Below are positions 20,557 through 30,000 of a stretch of DNA of 30,000 nt, piece after piece. Position 1 is the first letter of the stretch. Each line of letters begins with the position of its first letter. The notes beneath the pieces were generated by a model. The model worked only from the letters and a program-made list of their open reading frames with translations, was not told where the DNA came from and searched no databases. The DNA comes from Glandiceps talaboti. Its lineage: Eukaryota > Hemichordata > Enteropneusta > Spengelidae. A program made the position numbers and the translations under genes. The stretch covers positions 21,504,621 through 21,534,620 of the forward strand of contig NC_135559.1 of NCBI RefSeq assembly GCF_964340395.1, given 5' to 3'.

Positions 20557-21565
20557 TTAATTAGAGAAATTTGCATATTAATGAAATCAACTAATTATGC
20601 AATATCGTAAGACTGCATACAATTTCAATATAATTTAATATATTCCTTAAACATAACAACATACATTTGTCCTATAAAATTCGTTGATGTACCTTACAGC
20701 GTTAATGAATAATTTGCATAATTAATTATTTTTGGTAATTAGGCTATATCTTAAGAATGCATACTTCAAATTCAACATAATTTAGAACATACATTAACCT
20801 TAAGAAAACACATATGTCCTAACAAGTTTGTTGATGTACCTTACAGTGTTAATGAATAATTTGCATAAATAATGATTTTCGGTAGTTAGGCTTTATCTTA
20901 AGAATACATACTTCATTTTCAATATAATTCAGTACACACGTTAACCTTAACAATCGCATATGTCCTGTAAAGCTTGTTGATGTACCTTTCAGTGTTAATG
21001 AATAATTTGCATCATTAATGATTCTTGGTAATTAGGCTATATCTTACGACTGCATACTTCAATTTCAATATAATTTAGTACTTACATAACCATAACACAT
21101 TGTGTATTTCCTATAAAGTTAGTTGATGTACCTTACAGTGTTAATGAATACTTTGCATAATTAATGATTTTCGGTAATTAGGCTATATCTTAAGACTGCA
21201 TACTTCAATTATAATACAATTTAGTACATATGTTAACCATAACAAAGCTGATATGTCCTATAAAACTTTTGATATAGCTTACAGTTTTAATTAAAATTTG
21301 CATAATTAATGATTTTAGGTAACTAGGTTGTATCTTAAAAATGCAAGCTTCAAATTTCGTATGATATGATACATATATCAACCATAATAATACACACCTG
21401 TCCTATGAAGTTTGGTGCTACAACTTTTACCTTTAATGAGTATTTTGAATAATTAAGCAGTATCATACACTCTTACATACATTAACCTAAGAAAGCACAC
21501 TTGTCCAAAAACAAAGCCTGTTACCATTGTTTTTTTTAATTTAATGAGTTATTTGCATAATTAGT
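20557..21565. repeat. ~146-bp tandem repeat with octamer motifs
   Basis: Unit starts near 20557, 20701, 20848, 20994, 21140, 21284, 21431 and 21540, so the periods are 144-147 except for a last short one of 109. Each unit has TTGATGTACCTTACAG-type text followed by (A)TTTGCAT and AATTAATGA-type text, then TAGGCTATATCTTAAGA. Divergence rises toward the right end. ATTTGCAT is the known POU octamer. Confidence 0.85.
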
Positions 21566-21582
21566 GATTCCCTTACGGGAGG

Positions 21583-22380
21583 CATTCAGTTTAAATCTGG
21601 TACCATATAATTTTATATCTCCACTGTAGTATACGTCACAGAAAGGGTGGCTAAAATAATGCTTGAGTTTCTTTGGCGGGGTTTAACATTTTTTGAGAAG
21701 AGAGGGTGAGAGGAGCTTCACTATTTGTTTAACCGTAAATTGTGTAAATTTCCTAACTGTAGCCATGCTGACAAATTGCACGGGTTAGGTTGCCCGTTGA
21801 CCAGCTCTTTTATTTTTTCCGGCCTTACATATGATATTTGATTGTGAATGCTAAAATAGACATTATCATGTAAATTGCATGCACATTTATGTAAATTAGC
21901 AACTTTTCTAAATTTTAAATGCATGATTGCATCAAGACAAAGTTCTGCCCCCGGCAATTTGGTCAGGCTACGGCCCTGGACACAGACACACACAGGCACA
22001 GACACAAACAAAGAGACATACGTACACACACACACAATTCTTACAGCATTTAGATAAATATATATGAAAGACCGTAGGAAATTGAAATTAAAAAGAATCA
22101 AATCGTGGACATCAGGAAACAGGAAAAACAAATTGTTTTACTCTTGGGTAGGGATATTCTTTGGTTATAAAGTTTCAGAAAGTAAAGTTCATGGAAATAC
22201 TATTAAAACGATTTTTATATCTGAATATAACGAGTATTGTTTTTACTATGCGCCAAATAATTTTACTACTATAATAACATGATAAATTGTTACACACACA
22301 GATATATATAGTCTCGGAGGTAAAGAGTGATGTTACCCAGATAAATAGGAATATAGCCAAAAGGGGAAAGGGTATCACGG
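21583..22380. other. Non-coding stretch; unidentified minus-strand ORF
   Basis: A 136-codon minus-strand ORF (21721-22131) includes a CA-rich low-complexity part (21976-22040) and no motif that I recognise. The GC-rich patch GCCCCCGGCAATTTGGTCAG (21947-21966) may belong to a dispersed repeat. No gene is supported. Confidence 0.35.
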
Positions 22381-22390
22381 ACAGGCAGAT

Positions 22391-22422
<32 letters not shown>

Positions 22423-22432
22423 AGACAGACAG
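22381..22432. repeat. (GACA)n/(GACG)n microsatellite
   Basis: GACA units with a central block of three GACG units. Confidence 0.93.
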
Positions 22433-22762
22433 CACATATTCGTCAATGTCATCGGAATTTTTAGTCTACAGTCAGATTTGGTCCATACACAACACCGAGC
22501 AGAGTTTGTTTTTACATTTGATCTGAAACACGAACCAAACGCAATAGGGAACTTGCAAACCCGCCACGTTGAATGTTGCATCATGGGAAATGTGAAATAA
22601 ATACTAATGAATTGGTATTGTAAACAATGTTGATACATTGTTTGTAACCGCGAATGATCAATTCATAGTTTAAATACCCTGACCATTGTGGGAGGTTAAT
22701 TTTATCAGTAGGTCCATATTAGGTATTACGATAACCACAAATAATACCATACTCATTTGCGT

Positions 22763-22776
22763 CTGAGCATGCTCAG
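22763..22776. repeat. 14-bp perfect palindrome
   Basis: CTGAGCATGCTCAG. Short, and could be chance. Confidence 0.5.
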
Positions 22777-22810
22777 TCTGGATTGCAAGTAATGCTCTTA
22801 CAATGTGCAT

Positions 22811-22835
22811 ACGTCACGTCACGTCACGTCACGTC
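22811..22835. repeat. Five tandem ACGTC units
   Basis: Perfect 5-base repeat, each junction giving CGTCACGTC. Each unit includes the CRE half-site CGTCA. Confidence 0.9.
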
Positions 22836-23419
22836 ATAATTAAACTACTGTTACATCATGTCGCATCATCAAAATGTTGTTTGTTAACTACCAAGACGTT
22901 GGACATTATTCAGTAAATAACATATTTATTTATGGTATATTATTACGCATTACTTCTCTGATTATTTGTAGGTGTACTCATTCTATGGCGATTTGATGAA
23001 GCATACTTGATCCCCGAAAATTTCGGCCCGGTTTTTCGCTCATAGTTTCTTTAATATGGACCCGAACATTTACAAATTCGTATGTACTTTAAATGATTAT
23101 AGTAAAACAATATTGGCAAAGGTTTTGTTTGTTTCGTTTGGTAGAAAGAGGGGGAATTTGAGCCGGAAGTTGAAGTTGAACTGGCATGATGGTTGACCAA
23201 TGATCTTCCAATTCATGCTTTCATGTCAAACAGAAACATGCGAGAGTGCAAAAGACACATAAAAAACATACGAAAAATAGATGTGATTCTAGCTAACCTT
23301 GTTCAATTAAATTTATAGTTTTAACATTTATTAATATGGGTTTCAAAGCAAGATTATTAAAATGTTTAAACACGTCATGCTATGTTTTCGATACCTATTT
23401 TCAAGTATTGTCGGGTACC
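22836..23419. other. Non-coding stretch, nothing recognised
   Basis: AT-rich. No ORF or repeat supported. Confidence 0.5.
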
Positions 23420-23461
23420 CATGTATGTCGTCAATGTCGCCATGTATGTCGTCAATGTCGC
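23420..23461. repeat. Two perfect 21-bp tandem units
   Basis: The unit starts CATGTATGTCGTC and is repeated exactly at 23420-23440 and 23441-23461. Confidence 0.9.
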
Positions 23462-25259
23462 CATTTAGAGTTTAAATGTTGATATAATATGATATGATAC
23501 GATATGCTATATCTTTATAATACCATTTCATATTTATTAATTTGCCATGCAATATCCACAACGACTTGATTGGTTTTATTATAGAACATAATCCTATCAT
23601 ATTTCAAAACTCATTTGGTTTACCTTTTAATTATGCTCACCCTGATTAAATTACAAAACACTGTTGAAAAAATAATGGGTCCCTATATTAATTTCTGAGT
23701 ACAATTTATTTTTGTATCTTATTATGTGTCACTCCAGCATTGGAATTATCACAAACTAACTTAGATTCACACGAAATAATGCCTAACAAAGCAAAATGAT
23801 AGTTTTATTCAGTAGTTTCGGGTATCAAATTCATCCGAAAAGGTCAACATTTGGTACAAGAGGTGTTATTGTGACTTTTGATTTAAGCGAAGATGTCTCC
23901 TGTCTGATAACCTGACAAATAAAGGCTAATATATACCGGAAATTTATACATGTTCGGTGATGATATGTAGTGAAAACGTATGCTGTCCACCTTAATACAT
24001 GAAAAAGACAGATCATTCATACAGTACAGGTTTTCGGGAAATGGTTTGCATCCTAATTCGAACTCAACATGACCTGAAAACTATCCAGTAAATACAGGAA
24101 AATAAAAAGGCATAGTTTTCCTTTTTTTAACCGGCATAATCAATATATTTAAAAGACATACTTGATCAATTTAGCAACATTCTAATATAAAACAAGCATC
24201 TGCTATTAAATACCCTTAACTGAAGCTCAATCTCATTCATATGTGAACTGTCCTGAACGAACATTTGGACATTGGCTTTTTTATCTCGCGTACGTTTCTG
24301 CGAACGTGACATATATTTCAATGCGTTGTTGTGCAGTGACACATGGCAAGGTTGTGTCAGGGCATGCGTTATTTAAATCACCCCAGAGTGTAAATAATGC
24401 CAAACATGGCCTTTGACCGATTTTTTCATCGCTTATGTTTGCAATCCAATTCGTACAATCAAGTCAGTGCAGTAAAATCTAAAATATACAATTGAAAACA
24501 AAATGTGATTTACTCAAATGTTGAGTTATAAATGAACAAATTTAAATGCGGCATATATAGGAGTAATAAACTTTCAATACAGTGATCGCCATAAGTCATA
24601 CTTTCACGCATGGAAATATAAGTAGCTTGTAAAACTGCACCGTTTGCAGTGAACAAAACACTCAAAATTTCTTTCTATTTTCGACATTAGATATACTTGA
24701 ATAGGTCGTAAATTCGTCGTAAATTTGTCGTATAAATTTTCTAGTCAATATGTAGGCTGGTATAAATTTAATATGATGTACTTCAGTGCACTGGCAGATG
24801 AAAAACAAATTGCCTGAAAGTAATGCAATTAACTTTCGCTTCAGTTTTAAATGGTGTTTTAACGATTTCAGTAATTATTCTTAGAAACATTTTCCTGTAA
24901 TGTCTGTTTGTCTTACATTTGCATTCAAACTTGAGAATAACGTATTTTTAATGAATGATATAGAAAAATCGAAATGAAAGTGAAGTGTTCACCTCGACGG
25001 CAGCTTAAAAATGCAATTAATTGGGTAATTTCTGCTACATCACCTGCAATGAGAATTCAAGCTGTGTTGTTTGGCATAATATTTCAATTAATCTTTGGCA
25101 TAACTATAGGGACTATTACAATAGGCTCCATCCGTCCATCCATCCCATCCATCCATCCCATCCATTTTAATAGCTTGTTCACAATCTCAGGTAATATAGG
25201 AGAAGAAAATGTACACAAGGTTAAGGTTTAATGGCAATGTAACATTTGACTGATTGGTG
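23462..25259. other. Non-coding stretch, nothing firm
   Basis: AT-rich. A plus-strand ORF at 24974-25231 has a hydrophobic stretch (AVLFGIIFQLIFGITIG) but runs across a (CCATC) low-complexity tract at about 25128-25163 and is not called. No other structure was seen. Confidence 0.4.
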
Positions 25260-25420
25260 ACTATGTTTTGAATAAACAAGTCAGTATATTGCTGCATAAC
25301 CCAGAAATTTCAATACATAAAGAGTCCATTCAAGTGTCTAACCCCACATGCAAGCTTTCTTGTAATTACATAACAAAATGACCTTTGACTTCGATCTTCC
25401 GTGTCAATTGTCGAACATCA
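25260..25420. repeat. Dispersed copy of the 12990-13460 repeat family
   Basis: GAGTCCATTCAAGTGTCTA at 25322 matches the GACTCCATTTAAGTGTCTAC block at 13099. It is followed about 55 bases later by TGACCTTTGACTT (25379-25391), a DR1-like motif, in the same order as the tandem units. Confidence 0.5.
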
Positions 25421-26770
25421 AACTATTTCTTGCATATTGCAGACAACCTGTAGCATTCTTTTGTGGCAGTTTTTAACAAAACGATGTCAAGAGGTAATGC
25501 AGAAAAAGGGAAGAAGAGAAATATATGATATATACATTACTTTCGATACTCATTTAATATTTAACTTAATAGCGGCCATAGTTGTAGTGAATAATCAGGA
25601 TTTACTGCATAACTCAAAAACTTGAACACATGAAGACTATATTCAAGTATATCTATCCCTAAATTATTAGGTGTAAACTTTCTTTTGAGACCTTGACCTT
25701 ATAGTTTGAAGACATAAAACCTGGTATATTGACATTGTAACCACATTGTCTAATTTTGTAAAGGCTTAACAAAGAACTGAGACTTTCTTGACACAAGAAG
25801 TGGGAGAACATAGACTTTATAATTGAATAATTTAAATTCCTTGTAAGTGTTTTATATCATAAATATATCACATTTTATAATTTTGTCTATCTCAATCATA
25901 TATCTGACTTTTAAGGGACTGAGATATACATGTGCACTACATAATTATTCAAATATCAAGAACAGTAGCGACTAGATTTTCGTGCACAATATGTTAACGT
26001 CATATTCTTTTGTGACGTATAGAATTGTCAGACCGTCATGCAGAAAGCTAATCAGTCTATTCATATGTTCCAATATGTAATGCTTAAGTATTAATATGGG
26101 TTTTTTAGCTTTAGAAAGAACTTCATAAAAAAGCAACATTGCGTTATTTGTGTGAAATCAAAATTAGTCTACGAATGTAATATCAATGTGTACGTGTGTA
26201 TACTTTGATTACAGTCTGGATGAAAAATATCAGCAACAATCAGAAGTAGACTGGCTATCCTTGGAGCCTTGTATCTTTATGTGGAATGTACAGTAGTTCA
26301 CTTTCTAAATTTGCACTTGTTGTATCACTAGTATTGTTATTGAAATTCTGTCTATATAATCAGTGACTGTTTCTAAATCTAATCTTAATGTCATTGAAAC
26401 TGCAGGCTTACATTGTTGTTTTCTTTGAACACTTCTACGAGATGATTAGTAACCTTTGTTTCACAATCAACACCTCTGCAATTGATAACTATTTACGGTT
26501 GATTCAATGTCATACTCAAACAAGTGTCTCTAAAAGACTTCAGATTTTCGAGTGACTTAAAAAATTAACGAAGCTTCTCTTTTTAAGCACTTCATAAAGT
26601 GAGGAATAATGTAACCGTGTCACGTTCATATTTGTGATATTTGCTTTTATAATGTTGTCTTTTCACTCTGCTAATTAATAATATGACCTTCTGTTCGTGA
26701 ATACAGTTGTGAAATATTTCCAATAGTACAGGCCCTGTTAAAGGGCCTTTTACATGCAAGTTCTCTTATA
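25421..26770. other. Non-coding stretch, nothing recognised
   Basis: AT-rich. The ORF at 25401-25625 has no support. GACCTTGACCTT at 25690 may be another trace of the DR1 repeat family. Confidence 0.45.
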
Positions 26771-27232
26771 TACAACAACTTTCGACCAACTGTACCTCTT
26801 AGCCTGTTTCAAGCTGTGCTAAAACTAACTACGAGCTAGCAGCAAACTTCTCTATTGATCACTGTGTAATCTTTCTCTCTCTGATGTTTAATTAGTGTAC
26901 ATTTCACCAGTGGTGTATTAAGTAGAGTCTTCAGGATAGTGACACTGTGGGATATTTGAATCTGATAAAATAAACAAAGTTGTATTATGTTCTAATTTAA
27001 CATCAAATGTTGATGTTGTTTATTTACCGTCTCAGTGAAGTGAGAAAGTGAATGTGTGTCATTATCTGTGTAGTGTCTATAGCTAGTCTTGGTCTTCTCA
27101 ACAATTTGTTTACAATTAAACACCAGGGAGTGAAAGATTACACTGTGATCAATAGAGAAACTTGCTGCCTGTAGGTAGTTTTAGCACAGCTTGAGAGGGA
27201 CTAAGGGATTAAGTTGGTCGAACATCGTTGTA
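26771..27232. mobile_element. Foldback (MITE-like) element with ~120-bp inverted arms
   Basis: Arms at about 26771-26900 and 27112-27232 are diverged reverse complements. Perfect blocks include TTCGACCAACT (26781-26791 with 27212-27222) and the 16-base AAGCTGTGCTAAAACT (26811-26826 with 27177-27192). A 26-base block (26851-26876 with 27132-27157) has one mismatch. The centre holds ACATCAA-ATG-TTGATGT, a perfect small hairpin. There is no coding capacity. The outer ends read TACAACAA/TTGTA-like, and TSDs are not resolved. Confidence 0.75.
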
Positions 27233-29035
27233 GTGAGCACAGATACATTAAAGTGAACAGTTATGAAGATTTAAAACACCATTCTAAATATATACTTTCT
27301 GTACATGTCCTTCTGTCTGTTTAGTCCCTCCCTTCTTCCCCCTATCTCTCTATGTGTATGTGTGCACGTTGTTGTGACTGTGTACGTTCCTTGTTAAAGA
27401 CGACATATTGGTGTGCATCTGAGCCAATAAACCACCTTTTCCATACGAAATTCCACAAATTGGTTCATTTAGAATATTGATTTTATGACAAATCTAAATG
27501 ACCCACCATTCACAGGTAAATGACAGCAAGTTTTCGATCATTCCGTCAGAAATAGAAAGAGTTTTGTGAAGCCCAATTAGTAATAACGATTATTCAATAA
27601 ACTTGAAGGTAAAACCAGTGGCAGGGGTGGGATGCCAAAATATTAAAATAATAGAAAGTTAGATGATACAAGGAGTCAAAGGATAATGTTACCCCTATGT
27701 TATTTCCATGTTCTAATATATGGCCCTCCTGTGAATCGATTTATAAAAATGTAACCCCAATACAATTCCCTATCCCCCTGTGCATGTACCGAACGCTCAT
27801 CACTAAATACCAAATTGTTCAACAATTACTGTTTCAGTTTAATAGACTAACATACTTGCACGTATACTGCAGCCAATCGTCAATTTATAGTGGAATGGCA
27901 GGGATATTGCCATGGTTACAGTGTGTCATGATATGCTGAAATAACACGATCAGAAGCGAGATGCCAATAAGTGAAAATATAAAAAAAGTAATGCATGGAC
28001 AAATAAATGAACACTTGTATTGTTAACGTAGTAAGGCCTGATTGATTGCGTGGCCAATGGGTTTGACACGGGTAATATGTACTCATGTCCTCAGGGAAAC
28101 TTTTGGGTTAATCGTACCAAAAGATCAATGTTTATCGCATCAAATGCGCATGACATTCTCAACTCTAACATATGCAATTTGTTGTGAAATTAATCAATTC
28201 GTCATACAGCGACATATAACTGCGGTTTAAAATAATGTACCGGCAATAAGTTCATGTTTTTTTTGACGCGGCTTTCTCTCTGGTAAATCTCTCATCATTA
28301 CTCATAGTGTGTTAATCAGACAAAACGTTCAAATGTCATACGTTAAAACTAGACAGTTATTTTGTAATCAGGAAATAATTAGACAGTCTCTGTGCCACAG
28401 CATCTGTAAATTGTTATCACCTACTAAAGGTCTACAAGTTAACACCAAAAGAAGGTGTAAAGTAGAGAGTGGAATATTGACAACAATCCCCAATTACTAA
28501 TTTAAATTTAGCATTTTTTTTGCTTTCTGATTGAGCTATATGCAATGGGTAAAATATGCCTGTACTTACGCGATACTCTAATGTGACTTTAATATTGAAT
28601 CTTTATATCTCCCTTCACTGGTTATACAAGTATAATGGTCTCGTTAATTTGTATCCATTTTCAGTTTTAATGTAGATATTTCATTGCATATAATACACTT
28701 ATTTTTACAGCTAAAACAGAGAGTGTTCACCAGAAGACTATACATAACATATAAATTCAATGATCGATGCCAATCACTTGGCAAAATGAGATTGTTGTTT
28801 TTCTTGTTATACAAGAGCACTGGACACAGAAGGATTGTGGTGGAATAGAGAGTTTTGTTTACGTTGTAATTCAGCTTTTTAGACTCCCCTAAATAACAAT
28901 CATACTGTGTTCAGCAGTAAAAATGTTATCTAAGCAAAACTATAGCATAAAGTTGTAAAATGATTTACTTTTTATGATAAATGTATATGTAACATATAGT
29001 CTCTGGCAAACGTTACCTGTTCCAGCTGCAATTGT
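27233..29035. other. Non-coding stretch, nothing firm
   Basis: AT-rich. Short ORFs at 27697-27939, 28042-28230 and 28309-28500 show no motif or splice support. No repeat was recognised. Confidence 0.4.
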
Positions 29036-29071
29036 CAAAACAAAACAAAACAAAACAAAACAAAACAAAAC
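29036..29071. repeat. (CAAAA)n microsatellite
   Basis: Seven perfect CAAAA units. Confidence 0.93.
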
Positions 29072-29549
29072 ATTGATCAAATGGTATTGAAAACATGAGA
29101 GTTGTAATTTTAGCGAATTGCCTGTAATTGATTTCAGGATGTACATAAATTGAATTTGTTTCAGCTGTAATGACAATCTTCAGTGTGAAAGTTCTAATTT
29201 CTTTCATCAGAGTATATTTGATGACAATGCATATAGGTGTACCACGTGTTATATGCCAAGTGCCACGAACCCCCCCCCCCCCCCGGAAAGAACAGAATAA
29301 CTATTAACATAGTGTATTCAGGTCAATCTAGTAGTTGCATAAGTTGGTAGCAAAGTTTCTTACGTCATTTGTATCCAAAACCTAAATGAAATAGCATCAA
29401 CTTGTTATATATAATTTATAAATATTATTTTTTTTATTATCGATACCATTAAATTTAAACAAATATAAATACAATTTTCCTGACAATTCTACAAAATTTT
29501 CAATGGTCTATAGGACTACGAGTTGATAAGTAAAGGTACGGTTAGGCGT
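29072..29549. other. Non-coding stretch with a poly-C run
   Basis: Fifteen consecutive C at 29270-29284. Otherwise AT-rich with nothing recognised. Confidence 0.6.
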
Positions 29550-29642
29550 AGCTCTGGATATATACGCTACGAGGTTCGACACATCTTCCTGGGGAGGGGG
29601 GAGAAGACGAGTCGAAATCCCGCAGCGTATATATCCAGAGCT
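29550..29642. repeat. Hairpin with perfect 19-bp arms
   Basis: AGCTCTGGATATATACGCT (29550-29568) is the exact reverse complement of 29624-29642. Pairing continues inward after a small bulge: TTCGAC (29575-29580) with GTCGAA (29611-29616), then TCTTC (29584-29588) with GAAGA (29603-29607). The purine-rich apex is GGGGAGGGGGGAGAAGA. The matched arms with compensating inner stems look selected or recently formed. Confidence 0.85.
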
Positions 29643-29745
29643 CGGTCAGACTTAGCGTTGCCGCCTTCTTTCCTGTGTTCTAGTTATTAAACACCTTGTG
29701 AGTTTATCATCAGATAAGTAAGTACGTAATGTACGTGTACTGTAC

Positions 29746-30000
29746 TTAATTAATACCGTTGCACATGATTGCCATACATAATCTGCATGATACAACCTGT
29801 CCATCCACGCTATCATCCATCAGATACGACTTACACATAAGCCTGATGACGGCTATCAGTCTATCGCAAACACCATCCCTGTCTTCAAAGTAAAAGTTGG
29901 CAAAACTAGATGCGTTCATATATTGAATTAAATATAAGTCCAACAAACTATCCAATACAATATAATAGATATAAACAATACTATACCATAATAAATGTTT
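29746..30000 (-). CDS. Weak candidate exon, open to the right edge
   Basis: The minus-strand frame is open from the window edge to a stop at 29746-29748, about 84 codons. It includes NASSFANFYFEDRDGVCDR, MCKSYLMDD and SCRLCMAIMCNG. A GTAAGT donor at 29834-29829 could end a coding exon at 29835 instead. No domain is recognised, and chance is quite possible. Confidence 0.22.
   Translation of the reverse strand, partial: KHLLWYSIVYIYYIVLDSLLDLYLIQYMNASSFANFYFEDRDGVCDRLIAVIRLMCKSYLMDDSVDGQVVSCRLCMAIMCNGIN

Larger units (their letters stand above)
20347..21582. mobile_element. Non-autonomous element with 11-bp TIRs and internal tandem units
   Basis: CCTCCCGTAAG (20347-20357) and CTTACGGGAGG (21572-21582) are perfect 11-base terminal inverted repeats. 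Inside, in order, are the hairpin, a (TG)n(CTGT)n tract, a unique stretch and about seven ~146-base tandem units. There is no ORF of note. A target-site duplication is not obvious. The shared termini make one mobile unit likely, but the superfamily is unknown. Confidence 0.7.

Noticed and set aside
21721-22131. 136-codon minus-strand ORF
   Set aside because: Partly low-complexity CA sequence, AT-rich, no splice or domain support.
22763-22776. Palindrome that fits a p53-type half-site
   Set aside because: A single half-site is common by chance and nothing nearby supports regulation.
24974-25231. 85-codon ORF with a hydrophobic segment
   Set aside because: It crosses a CCATC low-complexity tract and has no motif. 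Its CAG|GTAATA site alone is not enough.
29036-29071. (CAAAA)n as the tail of a retroelement
   Set aside because: No retroelement sequence or target-site duplication could be seen on either side.

Overview
This window looks like eukaryotic nuclear DNA from an animal, most likely a marine invertebrate. It is AT-rich (roughly 36-37% GC by eye) and full of long microsatellites. It carries a decayed LINE, a tRNA-like SINE head, several foldback (MITE-like) inverted repeats and hammerhead-ribozyme repeats of the kind known from Penelope-like elements and metazoan retrozymes. There are no operons, no dense ORFs and no bacterial signals. A deuterostome such as a hemichordate or lancelet would fit the repeat mix, but the sequence alone does not settle this.

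Layout. 1-3000: a (TTG/TCG)n repeat, then the best candidate host gene. It is on the minus strand: a signal-peptide exon (2430-2517) joins in phase 1 to an extracellular-looking exon (928-1049), and the gene probably leaves the window on the left. 3000-8200: mostly non-coding, with a TGTGN pentanucleotide array, a G-quadruplex motif, a mosaic tetranucleotide array and a (GATT)n array. 8201-9180: 3' end of a LINE on the minus strand, broken by two frameshifts. 9271-11950: (CTGT)n and three long (TA)n tracts, beside which sit two inverted-repeat loci carrying hammerhead motifs. 10813-10862 holds a small cluster of CRE-type sites.

12950-13460: four diverged ~135-bp units, some with DR1 nuclear-receptor-type motifs; a related copy lies near 25260-25420. 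16823-17321: a tRNA-like sequence followed closely by a foldback element. 17375-17704: candidate last exon on the minus strand. 18265-19110: (TATG)n and another inverted repeat. 20346-21582: an element with 11-bp terminal inverted repeats containing about seven ~146-bp tandem units, most with an octamer ATTTGCAT. 26771-27232: a further foldback element. 29550-29642: a hairpin with perfect 19-bp arms. 29746-30000: an ORF open to the right edge.

The standout is the hammerhead system. Four complete cores and one truncated core lie in two inverted-repeat loci, and one of the cores has a perfect 9-bp stem I. They sit next to (TA)n and carry no coding capacity, so they look like non-autonomous, foldback ribozyme retroelements. 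Host gene content is low, and gene calls other than the LINE remnant rest on splice signals and reading frame, not on recognised domains.
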